DNA of 64,000 bases from NCBI GenBank assembly GCA_001949185.1, contig BDGG01000005.1, positions 1,477,249 to 1,541,248 on the forward strand, in the 5' to 3' direction. The notes under the pieces were generated by a model that was not told the origin of the DNA, made no database searches, and saw only the letters and a program-made list of their open reading frames with translations. The position numbers and the translations under genes are program-made. Shown piece after piece: positions 22,001 through 34,951 of the stretch. How positions within the stretch are numbered: position 1 is the first letter of the stretch; each line of letters opens with the position of its first letter. The DNA comes from Ramazzottius varieornatus (taxonomy: Eukaryota > Tardigrada > Eutardigrada > Parachela > Ramazzottiidae).

Positions 22001-25000
22001 AAGCTACTTACATCCTTCTACATATATAATCTTAATTTTAAATTTATTCACGCGGCATACGAATATTCTCAATGTTAAGTTCTCAATGTCGGCCTGACAA
22101 GTCCGCCATGCGATTTTGCATTGACAAGTCCGCTATGTTCTCTTCGTAGCCAACTTGACCTCGAAAACAAAATAGCATTTTGAAGAAACCGGACCATGAA
22201 GGTTACTGATGACGTAAGCTCGGCGATGTCAGATATGGCCTGCTAGACATTGAGAATATTCTTATGCCGTGTGATTAATTCTAAAATTAAGATCGTATAC
22301 GTAGAAGGATGTAAGTAACTTAATCATAAACGTATTCTCCCCCAGTGTAACTGTAGCAGCTCCCGGGTGTTTCGATTTTGTCGGTCATTTTCTTTTCTGC
22401 TGGACTGACGTCTGTTTCGTTCCATTTATAGATGAGCAATCACCCCCCTTTCCGCTTCCCTGTAGCTGGTCTATCAGGATACGCTGATCTCAGCCTCTTT
22501 TCCGTTCCCCACATGCCCAGCGCCAGCATCACTCAAGGTCGCCCAATGTTCACAAACCCCGGTGAGATACTCAACGGACTGGCAAGCTCTGAGGTACAGC
22601 TACGAATGGCTGCTGCAGCTGCCGCAAGAATGGCCATGCCCTTCAATCTCGGTGGACTCTTCAGCATGCAGGGAATGTTACCTCCCAGTAAGCCTTTTTG
22701 TTACAAAGTTAATGTTGGAAAAAACTCGACCAGATCGTTTCCCAAGTGGCGCATCTCTTCAGTCGTATTGGCTGGACGCGTGCGCCACTTGGAAAGGCGA
22801 CCTGTTGAGTTTACTGACCGAGCAGCTGAGCACCCATCTGCACTTTCGCGGTTACACACTTTTCACTTGGTTTTCAGTACTGGATGAGTTTGGGCAGCAG
22901 CCCGAATCCAGCAGCTCGCCCTCGGACATTCACCAGCAGATGAAGTTGCTGGAACAGCAAGCTCACGCTTTCATTCCCGGTGTTTATGGTGGGCCACCCC
23001 GTCTGACTGACGCACAGGTCGCCCACGCGCGTCTCAACCGCACAACACCCCGTCCCCTCAATCGCACACACTCCGCACCACTGCCTCTGGGCCATCCGCT
23101 CCTGCAGGCTCAGAACCTTCTCATGGCCAACCCAGACTACAAGCAGATGATGGAACAACACCAACACCTCCTCCTCAAGCAACACATTCGTCAAACGGTC
23201 CTCAGTCGAGCCAGCAGCAAGAACCAGGTAAACAGCCCATCTGTCACTTCGCTTGATCAAGAGTAATCGAAAACTTAATTGAAGGTAGCGGAAGTGGCTG
23301 AAGAAGCCGAGGAGAACGCCGGTGAGGCGATGGACCAAAGCAGTGGCGGGGAAACCAGACCTGTCCAGTCTGACGTGGTGGATCTCTCGATGAAGGATGA
23401 AGACCGGCTGGGAGACCTCAATGTCAAGAGAGATTCCAAGGGAGAGCTCGTCAGGGAACATCGCCGTCATAGTCCGAGGCCTCTGGCCAGAGCCTTCTCA
23501 AGTCCGTTGGTCCTCAATGCCATCACCAGACAAGCCACACCACCAAGACCCGGATGCGCTACAGGTAAACCAACCACCTCGTGTAGTAGCTAAACTTTCT
23601 GCAAGCTTTACACTGGTTCAGAAATAACCGTGGTGAAACTCCACTCTGGGCACGATTCTTGTACGTCTATTCGGGGAAAAAACAAACCTGTTATAGTGTA
23701 ATGACTTGAGATCTTTCCAGGTATCGTCTACGATTCGGTCATGCTGAAACATCAGTGTATCTGCGGCGACAACTCACTCCATCCAGAGCACAGTGGCCGC
23801 CTGCAGAGCATCTTTGCCAGACTCCAAGAAACCGGCCTTCTCAACCGCTGCGAGAGACTACGATCGCGCAAAGCCACCCTGGAAGAAATCCAGACATGCC
23901 ATTCCGAGGCGTATACTATGCTCTTTGGATCCAACCCGACAAACCGTTCAAGGATGGACCCGAACAAACTGGGTAAGCCACTTGCGACGATATCCAGTCA
24001 ACAGGATTTTAGACGTCTTTGGATGACGTCCACTTTACGAGAACTCTTTTCTTTTCAGCCGAACTCCCCCTAAAGAGCTTCGTCCTCCTACCGTGTGGTG
24101 GCGTGGGAGTTGACTCGGATACCACATGGAATGAACTGCATACCGCCAGCGCAGCGCGCATGGCTGTGGGCTGTGTAATCGAGCTGGTCTTCAGGATCGC
24201 CACCGGAGAGATCAAGGTATGGTTCTTCGCAAGTATGAAGCGATAGCGCGAATATCACACCCGATGAGCTGTTGGCGGTCTTCGTGGAATTTTACATGAT
24301 TCATGCATCATGTCTACAGAATGGTTTCGCCATTGTACGACCACCAGGACACCATGCGGAATATCAGCTGGCAATGTAAGTGTGGAAAAGTCATAGCGAA
24401 AAGGCGCTGATAGGGTTTTACGTTGGGTCGTTGGCCATCGCATTCTCAGAGCGAAAGTTATAAGTTGAGACTAGAAAGGACTTCTATGGTAAAAGGTTGA
24501 AAGGGTGCGTTGATTTTTGTAGGGGTTTCTGTTTCTTCAATTCCGTCGCCATCGCCACCAAGCTCGCCCGCCACCGTCTGCATATTCAGCGTATCCTGAT
24601 CCTCGACTTTGACGTCCATCACGGCAACGGCACGCAGCAAATCTTCTACACTGACCCGAACGTCCTGTACATATCCATCCACCGGCACGATCACGGCAAC
24701 TTCTTCCCGGGAACTGGTGCGCCAGAAGAGGTGGGAGCGGACGCCGGCGTGGGCTTCAACGTCAACGTTGCCTTCTCCGGTGGGCTGAACCCGCCGATGG
24801 GCGACGTCGAGTATCTGGCCGCATTCCGCACCGTCATCATGCCTATCGCCGAAGAGTTTTCCCCGGATCTCGTCATCGTGTCGGCTGGCTTCGACGCGGC
24901 GATCGGGCATCCGGCACCTTTGGGTGGCTACACCGTAACACCTACCTGTACGTTAGATCATTTTCAAAATGAAGAAGCTGGGTAAACCAGATGTGCACGA

Positions 25001-25863
25001 TCGTTGTCTTTAGTGGCGCACCCTTCCAATCAGTACCAATGAAACATTGCGCCACTTGAGATACCGATCTTGTACCGTTGTACCTTTTGTTTGCCCACCT
25101 TTTGATTGATGAGGTCTTCAACTTATTCTGTTTCAGGTTTCGGGCAGCTGACACGGTTACTAGGTACGTTGGCTGGCGGCAAGGTGGCGCTGGTGCTTGA
25201 AGGAGGCTACGATCTGGCACCTATCTGCGATTCCGCGGAAGAGTCTGTCAAAGCTTTGCTGGGCGACCCTTCACCGCAGATGAGTGAAGAAACTCTGACG
25301 TCAAAGCCTAACGAGAACTGCGTCAAGAGCCTGGAAGAAGTCATCGCAATCCAATGTAAGAACATCAAAAATTTTTAATTATTGGTCCATTGCGACATAC
25401 CGTACTGCTTCTTAAACTTCGCGAATTGCGTCTTAGTAGACGTGTGCTTCATGCGTCTTCATTCCCGTAAACTCTACGCATACACTGACGTCATCGCGAA
25501 GTTCAAGAAGCATTACAGTAATCAGTGTGGTTGTTAGCGGCTGAACTGATAGAAAAATGGCAGGAAATAGCCCGCAAACCTTCTTTCATCAGCTCAGCTT
25601 TGAATAAACCTTAAGATCGAATAGTTTGCCGCGATAATTACTACCTTCTTTTTATTATTGTTTTTCCAGCGAAATTTTGGCCATGCCTGAAGCGGACAGC
25701 GCCCACCGTTTCGTGGTCCTTAGTGGAAGCCCAGCAGCGGGAAGGGCGCCTACAGCCGGAGCCACCAGTAGGCGCTATGGCCTCTTTGTCGGTTGGAGCG
25801 GTGCGTATTCTGCCCAGTGTACCGCCCGGTGTCCCGGAAGAGCCTATGGATCAAGACAAATAA
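19008..25863 (+). CDS. HDAC4: Class IIa histone deacetylase (HDAC4/5/7/9 orthologue)
   Basis: Fifteen exons: 19008-19050, 19377-19718, 20048-20177, 20282-20382, 20853-20990, 21215-21324, 22432-22687, 22878-23227, 23285-23564, 23721-23972, 24059-24216, 24320-24375, 24523-24947, 25137-25355 and 25670-25863 (1017 aa). N-terminal Gln-rich coiled coil, then the MEF2-binding helix ([19 protein letters not shown]). Three 14-3-3 sites are kept: [17 protein letters not shown] and PLARAFSSP. The deacetylase domain begins [24 protein letters not shown] and LPCGGVGVD supply the class IIa structural zinc site, PPGHH (His731/732) is catalytic, and Asp769, His771 and Asp863 bind the active-site zinc. Tyr905 in LEGGYDL stands where vertebrate class IIa enzymes have His. 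The C-terminus keeps the export-signal region AMASLSVG and EEPM. A phosphorylation-controlled nuclear co-repressor by family. Confidence 0.95.
19880..19930. repeat. Palindromic element, partial copy (HDAC4 intron 2)
   Basis: Contains AGATCGTT, then AAGTGGCGCACG and GTTATCGGCCA, matching the left half and loop of the family; the right arm is eroded. Confidence 0.45.
21471..21541. repeat. Palindromic element (HDAC4 intron 6)
   Basis: Left arm AAGCGTTTTCCTGCGCACAC, loop CCAGCCGATAACAATGG, right arm CGCGCCATCTGAGATGACGA then TCTGGTTC. Same layout as the copies at 51292 and 52372. Confidence 0.65.
21994..22328. mobile_element. MITE-like element with ~80 bp terminal inverted repeats
   Basis: The left end TATGATGAAGCTACTTACAT and the right end, read as reverse complement TATGATTAAGTTACTTACAT, match for about 80 bp, through CATCCTTCTAC, ATCTTAATTTTA and GAATATTCTCAATGT. 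The 335-bp element has no coding capacity and lies in HDAC4 intron 6. Target-site duplication is not clear. Confidence 0.75.
22731..22803. repeat. Palindromic element (HDAC4 intron 7)
   Basis: CAGATCGTTTCCCAAGTGGC at the left faces GCGCCACTTGGAAAGGCGAC at the right, with loop TATTGGCTGG. It occupies much of a 190-nt intron. Confidence 0.7.
24995..25072. repeat. Palindromic element (HDAC4 intron 13)
   Basis: Left arm CGATCGTTGTCTTTAGTGGC, loop CCAATCAGTACCAATG, right arm TTGCGCCACTTGAGATACCG then ATCTTGTACC. It fills nearly half of the intron. Confidence 0.65.
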
Positions 25864-28149
25864 TAATGTATACCCTTCTGCTAAACGTTTTCTCCTATGG
25901 AAGAAAGAAAGTTCTTTGTTCAATGTATGATCCAGCCAATCAATCAGAAAAGCCAAATTTCTTTTTTCATTTCTTTATAAGTTTCTCAGTATTATGTTTC
26001 AGAGCCATCTCAGTGCACATTGTTTTTTCGCATGCTTTTCATTGCTTGTGAATAATAATTATATAATTTTACCTCTCTCACATTTTGCATTTTTCTCAGT
26101 TCGAATTCCTTTCTCTGTACAAAGAGCGTTGGTATAAGAATAATGGAGTATCACGTTGAAGGAATGGTGAGAGTTTCTAGATGTAACAGCTTTGTCCACT
26201 TTGTGTCGGGCTTTGTCGTCTACGGACGGAGTGACTACTACAACCTGCTTAATCAGATTTTTTACCGTATGTCCTTCGTATCAGGTGTGTCAACGTTTCA
26301 GCTTGGGAGGACTTATAGATAATAGCCCAGCACAAATGCGCCTTTGTACAGATTAATGCCCAAAGCGGATTAATGCTACCTGCAACCTTGTCGCTGTTCG
26401 CTTCATTTGCAACGCTACTGTTTTTTCCACTGTGATTCATCATTAAACTTAATCAGGCTGAATTAATTACACCCCACATGACAAAAAAACGGCCACCACC
26501 ATAAATGTGCTAAGCGTTACTATTAAGCTTAGTCGTGGAGAGTTATCCGAATTCCCGGAGAATTCCGCTTTTTTTGTACGGTACTGCTGACTTGACAAGG
26601 CCGTGCTCGGCACCAACTTACAGGCATTCTCATAGAAAAAGGCAGAAGACCCAAAATGAATCCTGACGGTTCTTCGACGATGCGACATCGCGAAAAAGAT
26701 TCCCGGGTAATATTTGATACTGAAAAATTCCACAGCCGAGACAGTTTTGCTTCTCGTTTCTTATCGGAAAGGTATAATCAGAAGCTTCTCTTCTGGGCAC
26801 CTGTTATCGGCTCATCTTGACGCCGATCGAACGTTCGAAGCCGTCATCAAGATGTGGTGAAGCTCAAGAATTTCTGTCTCGGAGCTTCCGCTTCCGTGTT
26901 CCGCCGGAAGAGACTTCACAGAGATATGTCTCGTTTTTACGAAAAGTTAGGTTCGGAAAGGGCAGTAATTCCTATAGAACTGATTAGAAATTTCCCGGAA
27001 AATAGTAATCAACTTGTCGCTGCGCGTGGGTGGGGTCGATGAGTCGTTGCACCTGAGTAGCGTAATAAAAAGACGTCAAGCTACCGTTGTGTGCATTACC
27101 TCATGAGCGATCAAAAACAAAGCTCTCTTTCACACGACAAAAAGCAGAATCATATCGCCATCGCGACTGTATCTCGTTGGAAGTGTCTACACGTTACACA
27201 TTACGCATTCCTTACCCGTGAACCATGCGCCATTTTCTCAGTGTTACTGATAGCCGGTGGCGCTTTTTTCACTAAGACAAGTCGCGAGCTTTTCTTGGCT
27301 GCACTTGGCAAGATTGACACAGAGGCTTCCATTCTGGTTTGCTGCGGAAAACGCGTTCATGCTCGACACGCACGGCTGCCATCGCGCACTTGTCTTGTTG
27401 TACCGGCTGTAGCTACCATCTTGGTACGTACCTGCTGTGTCTGTCCGATATTGGCCACCATTACAGCCTTATACCGGTCACCGTTTATCTACCTGTACTG
27501 TACCTGCATCTAGAATATCCTCTCCACACTTACCTCCATCTAGCTAGAGAGATCTTCGACCACTTTCCTCAACTGTATCGTTTCTGTGTCACATCCTGCA
27601 GTGCGCGCTTAACGACGTACCTTACATATCCATATATCCATATGATTGTGAAGATGAAGGCGGAAGTGCACCTTCTCCCTTTGCAACCGTATTTGCTCTC
27701 AAGCACTTCCTGAATAATATCGATTTTGTATTCCCTCGTTGAATCCAGCTGGTGTCTATCCCTGTTTTGTCAGGGTACATATTTGTCCACAGCCCGTAAT
27801 AGCAGGTCAAGAAGACACACGGATGTGGATGGTTTAAATCCAGCTGACGTTTAACTTACCTGATTACCGTCTGGTACGCGGATGCTCATTCTTCTTTTGG
27901 ATTTATTCTAAACGAAGAGGGCAATGCCACCAGATTTAAGATCAGTCTGAATATCTTTCGGATGGTCCGGGAATAATATATTTTGCTGTCTGAAATTACC
28001 CGTCATCACCTTCATCATGGGAAACTATTTTGCGCTTACAAAGGATCTAATGAGGCGGACTATGTGAATTTTTCCTTGGACTGGCTGACCTCAAACTGGT
28101 CGCCGAAAGATCCATCATCGGATATCTGCCGGCATTGCTGGTGGTTCCG
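25864..28149. other. Intergenic, no gene seen
   Basis: About 2.3 kb: 3' UTR of HDAC4 and upstream region of the furrowed-like gene. Frames such as 27091-27513 (plus) carry no recognisable domain. Sequence near 27600-27650 has short ATATCCAT direct repeats. Confidence 0.4.
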
Positions 28150-31100
28150 ATGAAACTGACGAAAATGCCATCATGGCTGCTGTTTATACCTTTTGTCCTC
28201 TTTATTTTGTTGGATCCTTGTCGAGGTAAATTAGCGAACCGAAAGAAAGCACTTGGCGTTTTCTCAAAGATGTGCTTGACCGCTCTCGAGTAATTATCTT
28301 TGGTGAAGCGCTTGGGTTACTGCGTTATAAATCTAGTCTAAAAAAATACGAAGCTAATTCTGAAAGAAATTTAACCTTGAACAATTTTTTTCTAAAATTA
28401 AATCACAATTTCTCCTCGATATTTCAAAATACCTGCTGAGTCATGCTCGATTTTCTTTGAGTTCGACGAGAACGTCTGGGTTCGATTCCTACTTCTTACG
28501 GGATTTTTGGCAGTTTTTCTTCTGTGTTGCAGCGGCCTATTGCGGCTTTCCCGGAACTGCGCTCAATTCGCGGGTGGAATTTTCGTCAGAGTCCCTAACC
28601 ACCGGCACCTTTGCCGTGTACTCCTGTGATGAAGGCTACAGATTATTAGGCAGTCGTTCGCGATATTGTTTAGACGAGGGCAAATGGAGCGGATCGTTAC
28701 CTGTGTGCGGTGAGTAGTCGTGTTGGTGATCTGTGAAGATGGCCAGATGGTTCGCTGGTACTTGTTCATAAAACCACGATCAAAAACAAAATAAATACAG
28801 CAAATTTATGCGGCGTCATGTTTGGTCTCCAATGTGCTTGTTGACGGTGATGCAAGAGCTTCGAGATGTCTCAGGGTCACGGCTGTTTTGCTAGCAAAGC
28901 CCGGAAGTGATGACTGTGTTTTTATTGACGCTGTCAAACAACTTCTCCTATCACATTTAATCACAAAAAAGCGATCGAACAAAATACTAACCCCTATTTT
29001 ACGAAGCGGAACGAATCTTTCCGCCGTCTTTCTGCAAGAGTCAGTTATTAATCGTCCGATAAAATTAATGTTTTGGAACAAAACAAAATGGTGCACCGGT
29101 CAGTTTTTCTGTTGTGACCAGCCTTTTTCAAACCAATCAAAAGTTAACCGATGAACATTACTGAACTTCTGTCTTGAGGAACTAATCGCTTTCCTCTGCT
29201 TTGATCCGGAATCCATCTTCCTGAAATTCCTTTTCTACGGTTGGTTCGCAGTTGTGTGAGCTTTAGCGCTCCTTTCTTTCTTTGCAGTGGTCAACATCGC
29301 GTTATTCCGGCCCGTAAATGGTTCGAGTATGTCGGCGGGTGGCGCTGCTGAGCATGGGAACGATGGGAACGTTGATAATCGTCATCGCGGGCAGTTTTGC
29401 GTGGAAACAACAAAAGAAGCTTATCCCTGGTGGAAAGTCGATCTTCTGGCTTCATACGATGTCCACGGTATCGTTCTCTATGGGAATACCGACGCCGGTA
29501 AGTCAAGCATGATCATTCATATGCTTCGGTTCATAAATATGATTATCGCGTCCAACGAAACTGCGTTGGCGCAGGAGAGTGTGTCAGACAGGAAGCTTTT
29601 GAATATCAAAGTACGAAAACAAGCCGGTAGAAAGGTATTTTCTGTTTGTATGGCAGCTGGTATCGCTGCCCTGGCCTACGCGGAATAATATCAACAACTC
29701 GACCTTCTTTGCATTGAATCATGCTTGATTAGGATCAGAAACAGCAGCTGCCCCACTAGGATGCGCTTAGTTGAAACCTCTCGAGCATATCATCAACCGG
29801 TTCGACGTGCTCCACATCAAAATCTTTTGTCAACCTATACGTAGTCCGAAAGTTCTGTACTTTCCGCGTAGGCAAGAAGCTTGGAGAGAGGGTTGAAATG
29901 CACGAAGAGCCACTTTAGGAAAAAACAATAAAATAATTACTAAAACAGGGACACGCCCACGAGTATTTCTTTTTCTGCATTTTTTTCTGTTGAGTGTTTT
30001 TTCGTGGATGGAGACTAATATTGGGTTGTGTATTTTTCAGACCCTCAGCAGCATTTGTCGAACCTTCAAGTTCGTGTGGGAAACAGCAGCAACGCGGCTG
30101 AGAACAAACTATGTGCGTGGCTTCCGGATGTACTAGGTGAGTTGTTGTGGATCGAGTGGTTTACGGTGGCTAAAAGAACCGATGGCCAGTGTTCGATAGT
30201 TAGTTAATCAATTTCATCCATCATTCTTTCACGTAATAATGTGCTTCTCGGTTAAAAGTGGCCCGTTCGACGGAAGACTATTTTTATACTCGCATCAAAC
30301 CAGCAACCACAATCGGTCACCGGTCGTTCGCAAAAAGCTCCAAAACGAAATCCAAAGTTCTTCTCGCGCTCGATAACACTTTAAAAATTTCAGACAGTAA
30401 TGTAACCTCGAAATTCCAGAGATTCCATCTGGGAACTCTTTCAAGGAGATTGATTATAATCAGGTGGAACCACGCAAACTTTTTTCCCACGTTTCTCACG
30501 CAGAATATCAACTCGAGCGAAACAACTCGATCGACTTTTTTCTACCTCGGTTTAATCAGTTCCACCTCCCAATAAACCAGTATTGAAGTGACTAATGTCA
30601 CTCTGATTTCTTCGTAGATCCAACCACAGCCAGGGAGATCCTGTGCGCCGTTCCGTTGAATGGTCGCCACGTCAGTATCCACGTCGGCAGTTCCGAACCC
30701 ACCGTCCTGTCCTTCTGTGAAGTCCAGGTGCTTTCCCCGCAAGGTAAACAATTTAATAATGCATCAAGCTTCGTGTTTGAGTCAGCGGTACGATGTTATG
30801 CCGTTGCGGTTAATGGCCAGCGGGCAAGTAAATAAACGCGCCGGTGTTAATTTTAGAACCTCCGACGGCAAAGTGCCCTGTCCGTTCAGCCCAAACCTAC
30901 GTCTTTCAGCGCCACTGTTATGATATTCATGTGGAGGCCAAAACTAGTATTACAAAAGCCACAAAGAACTGCCAGGATAATGGGGGTACGTTGGTGACGC
31001 AAAGTACTGCAGCCAGCCAGCAGTTTCTGGTGGGGACCCTCAAGCGACTGGAGACCTCGAAGGTCCTGCTGTTAACGTCGGCCATTAGTATGTGGATGGG

Positions 31101-34100
31101 GTTGAGCAGGACACCAGGAAATCAACCATGGAACTGGAGATGGCAACCCAACAGTACGCTCCTCAATTTTTATCTGATGAAACGACGAAAGAGAAAAACA
31201 AAGTCGCAAAGAATCTTGATAATCTCGAAACTGGTCCGGTTGTTTCCGGCTGTACATAAAAAATGTTTACTTTCACAGATGTGACTCTCAACGAAAGTTT
31301 TTGGGCAGAAGGAGAGCCAAATCAGTAAGTCATGAGCTTTCGTCAAGGGCAGATAGGAGAAACTTTTACGATTTTTTTCTGCGAAGGTTCGACGCGAAAG
31401 GGTCGATATGTGTGGCTATGGCAAGCGAACTGGACTACCGTTGGAAGGATGTTCCGTGTAACTCCGAAGCCAACTGGATCTGTCAGTACGAGCCGATAGG
31501 CTGTGGAAGTCCAGACATCAAACAGAACTCTACGATCTCCAACAAAAAGACGAACTTCAAGCAAAACGACGCGCTAAACTACCATTGCGAGGTGGGGAAT
31601 CAGATGCTGGGTCAAGCCAACCGGACATGCTTGAAGGATGGTTCATGGAGCAACGATGCTCCGGGATGTAAATACGTCGACTGCGGAGAATTGCCAAAAA
31701 TCAAAGACAGCGTCCAGTTCCTGATAAACCAACGGACCACGTACGGTGCGGAAGCGGAATATGCGTGCATCGGGAACTTGTCGCTTATCGGAAGTGCGAA
31801 GACCCAATGTGGACCTGCTGGGTGGACTGGCGCACCACCCGAATGCCGCTGTAAGCAAACCTATCTGTCTCTTGACAGCACGACTAACCTGAACAACGAA
31901 TGTAGAAAAGTACTCAAATGGTACCGGCAAGGCAAAACGACAGACTGATCGACGAGGTTACGTAAAACACATTATGCAACTGCATACATTTGGAACATGG
32001 TTTCATTGTTTTTCTTATGTATGCAGCTGCTTGCCAGACAGAAAACCCTTGTTCTCTGGCTTCTTTGATATTTTTAGTGAATCAGCTCATACTTTCGGTT
32101 TTCAGACGTGAACTGTGGATTTCTGCCGCCGATTGACTACGGAGCAGCCCTTTTGTTGGATGGGAACACTTTCTACAAGTCACGCGGACGTTACGAGTGT
32201 ATAGAGAACTACACGCTGATAGGCTCCTCATTGTTGACATGCGCGGAGAACAGCCAGTGGAACGAGAGCATCCCGCATTGTCGGCTGAAGGAATGTCCAG
32301 TTCCTGCTCCTTTGCTCAATGGTCGGATCGGAGGATCGAACTTCTCCATCGGACAACAACTGACATACGTCTGCGATGAAGGATTCTATCTGTCGAATGA
32401 GGTCCCTAATGTCCGGACATGCCTGATGGACCAACACTGGAGCACCGAGGCGCCCACCTGCATACGTAAGCTCGTCCCGTACACACATGCTAACACGCTT
32501 CCGACAAACTTCCTTGTTTTGCAGCGATCGACTGCGGTATGCCAGAACTTCTTCCCAACGGTACATTTTCACTGCTAAGCGGAGGAACAACCTACAACAA
32601 GACCGTGCTCTATGGCTGTGAAAGTAACTTCGCGCTGGTTGGAGACCAGCAAAGAGTTTGCACACTGGCGGCTGTTTGGAGCGGGAATACGCCGAAATGC
32701 ATCGGTAGGTTTTCCGGGAAAATTGTGGAGTTTCGCAAAGCAAATACATGTTGTGTATATTAGTGTCCAAATGCCCTCCGCCGACACTACACGATAACGA
32801 GGTCCTCATCACACCGGACTTTCCTGTCGGTTCGACAGCGACGATCAGCTGTCGGTCGGGGTACCGGGTCCAAGGTTTTCAGAACTACACATGCCACCCT
32901 GATGGCTACTGGATCGGCGAGCGGCCTTTCTGTCATTTCCTGGACTGTGGAGCAGCACCTGTGGTTCCCCATGGGGTCTCTCGGTCATCTGCTCCACAGA
33001 ACGGACTTGGAACTGTCGTGACATACACCTGTGACGCAAACACAACTCTCATGGGCGATCCTGTGATATACTGCACGGAAACGGAAATATGGAGCGGCTA
33101 TGCGCCATCGTGCATCGGTAAGAGCCCATTGTTAGACCAGTGACGGCTCCTGTACGATTTTTTCATCAAGACTAACATGAAATCCAGTCAATTGGTTTGA
33201 GCAATTTCCGAACGCAGGAGGAACTGGCTTTTTCGTTTGTATTAAGTTCTCTGTGACTGTGAGAGATGTGGTGTCGGAAATCGTCCAATCGGGACGCCGT
33301 CGATCCCGAATTCCCGTTTTCCTACGTGACTTTCAAACATGATTCTGTAAACATTACGACACTAGCTCTCATACCGCTAAAGCAGTAGTCTTTCAAACGT
33401 TCTGACAATTAAGCTCTATTGCTCTATTGGTATTAAATTCTTGTTAATAATTCTGCGAATTGTCCGTTTGTAGGTTGTGGTCATCCGGGCTTCGTCAACA
33501 AAGCGATTATCAAAGGCTCTGACTACGGACTAAACGCCACTGTCGAGTACAGCTGCGAACCCGGATACCGGTTAGAGGGATTAAGCCAGCGGACCTGTCT
33601 GTTTCCCGGGAACTGGTCCGATCAGGCGCCGGAATGTAAAGGTGTGAAGATTGCTTTTCAAGTGCAGCTCACAACTAGTCCTAACGTGTTTGTCCTGTAG
33701 AAATATTCTGTCCGCCGGCTTCTGCACCGCTTAACGGAACAGTGAGCAGCAAAAAGCCGGTCAAGATTGGATCATCGGTGGATTTTAACTGCAACACCGG
33801 AAACGCACTGAATGGACATCCTTCGGCTGTCTGCACCATTGACGGAACATGGGATACTGAAACACCCACATGCAAATGTAAGCTTTTGTTCGCTCTCATA
33901 ATCCGACCGGACTACAACACAAATACGCATTTGTGACGTGATGCACTAACATATGTTATGCTTTTGTAGTTGTCTACTGCGGCAAGCCTCCGGAAGCAAA
34001 GAACGCTCGCACCGGCTTCAACGGAACAGTTTACGGCAGCTTTGCAAAGTACACTTGTAAAGATGGCTTCTTCCTGTGGGGCAATCAGGAAATTTTCTGT

Positions 34101-34951
34101 CTGGCCAGCGGAAAATGGGAAGCGGCTCCAGAATGCAAAAGTAGGATGCTTGCACTCGCTTGTGGAATTCTCAGTAATAAATGCCAGCCGAAACAGCACT
34201 TGTTAATTTTGCAAGTTCACAAAAAATGCGGTAAATAGTTTTTACCAAAATCTTATTTCAAAAGCACGAATATTCAGACGTACTCTGATTTCAAATATAC
34301 TATAGTCTGTGGAAACTCAGCAGCAGGAGAACTCTGACAATGCAATGCGACTTTCTACATGGGTTTTCTGTTGCAGATGTACCTCCAGAGCCCAAACTGT
34401 CTTCAGGTAGAGTTTTAAGCCTTGCACAAAGACCTTTCTATTCAGTTGTAGTCTTCGTTACCAAACGCTTTTATTGGTTGTAGACGCCCTTCTCGACGAT
34501 GACGCAAACGTAATACCAAGACGAGCCGCGGAGAACCTGAACTCCGGAAATTCTAGCAACTCCAGCCAGCTAGGAATGGGCATCGGTATCGCCGTTGCCT
34601 GCGTTCTCGTCATCGTCTTCGTCGTCATCTCGGTGATCTTCATAAGACTGTAAGTTCTTCCTTCATGTACTAGCCACAACCTAGCCTTGCATTGTGCTGC
34701 TCAACTTGTGCCCGTATCGTGCTCGTGTTCCAACTTGCTTCTTTTTGCTTCGATCGGCAGGTACGTTAAGAACAAGCGGCGCTATGTTTTTTAGGCGTGG
34801 TCGAAAGGGACGTTCGGCAGATTTGCCGGTGTCGCGCGCCACCTACGTCGACCCAAACTTTACCTTCAAACACAAGCTCACGACGTCCGACCGCGACGTC
34901 CAAGTGACCAAAGCCTATGTCAATGATGCCTTCGACAGTACAGCCCTTTAG
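28150..34951 (+). CDS. fw: Furrowed-like selectin-type receptor (CCP, FTP, C-type lectin, ten CCPs, TM)
   Basis: Seventeen exons: 28150-28225, 28533-28709, 29288-29497, 30041-30136, 30618-30743, 30857-31153, 31279-31324, 31387-31850, 32106-32465, 32525-32704, 32764-33117, 33474-33641, 33701-33877, 33970-34140, 34377-34406, 34484-34649 and 34795-34951 (1084 aa). Signal peptide MKLTKMPSWLLFIPFVLFIL, one CCP/sushi module, an FTP (fucolectin-type) domain with PWWKVDL, a C-type lectin with EGEPNQ and WKDVPC (EPN-type sugar site), then ten CCP modules, most on their own phase-1 exon. A membrane span (GIGIAVACVLVIVFVVISVI) and a cytoplasmic tail with YVDPNFTF follow. This order is that of Drosophila furrowed, a cell-adhesion protein in planar polarity and eye/bristle development. 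An earlier acceptor (34761) gives a shorter tail. Confidence 0.92.

Noticed and set aside
27228-27290. GCGCCATTTT...GGTGGCGCTTTT as a further palindromic-family copy
   Set aside because: The arms are in the wrong relative orientation and the outer arms are missing.
28475-28492. GGGTTCGATTCC resembling a tRNA T loop
   Set aside because: No matching A box or cloverleaf upstream; it lies in the first intron of the furrowed-like gene.
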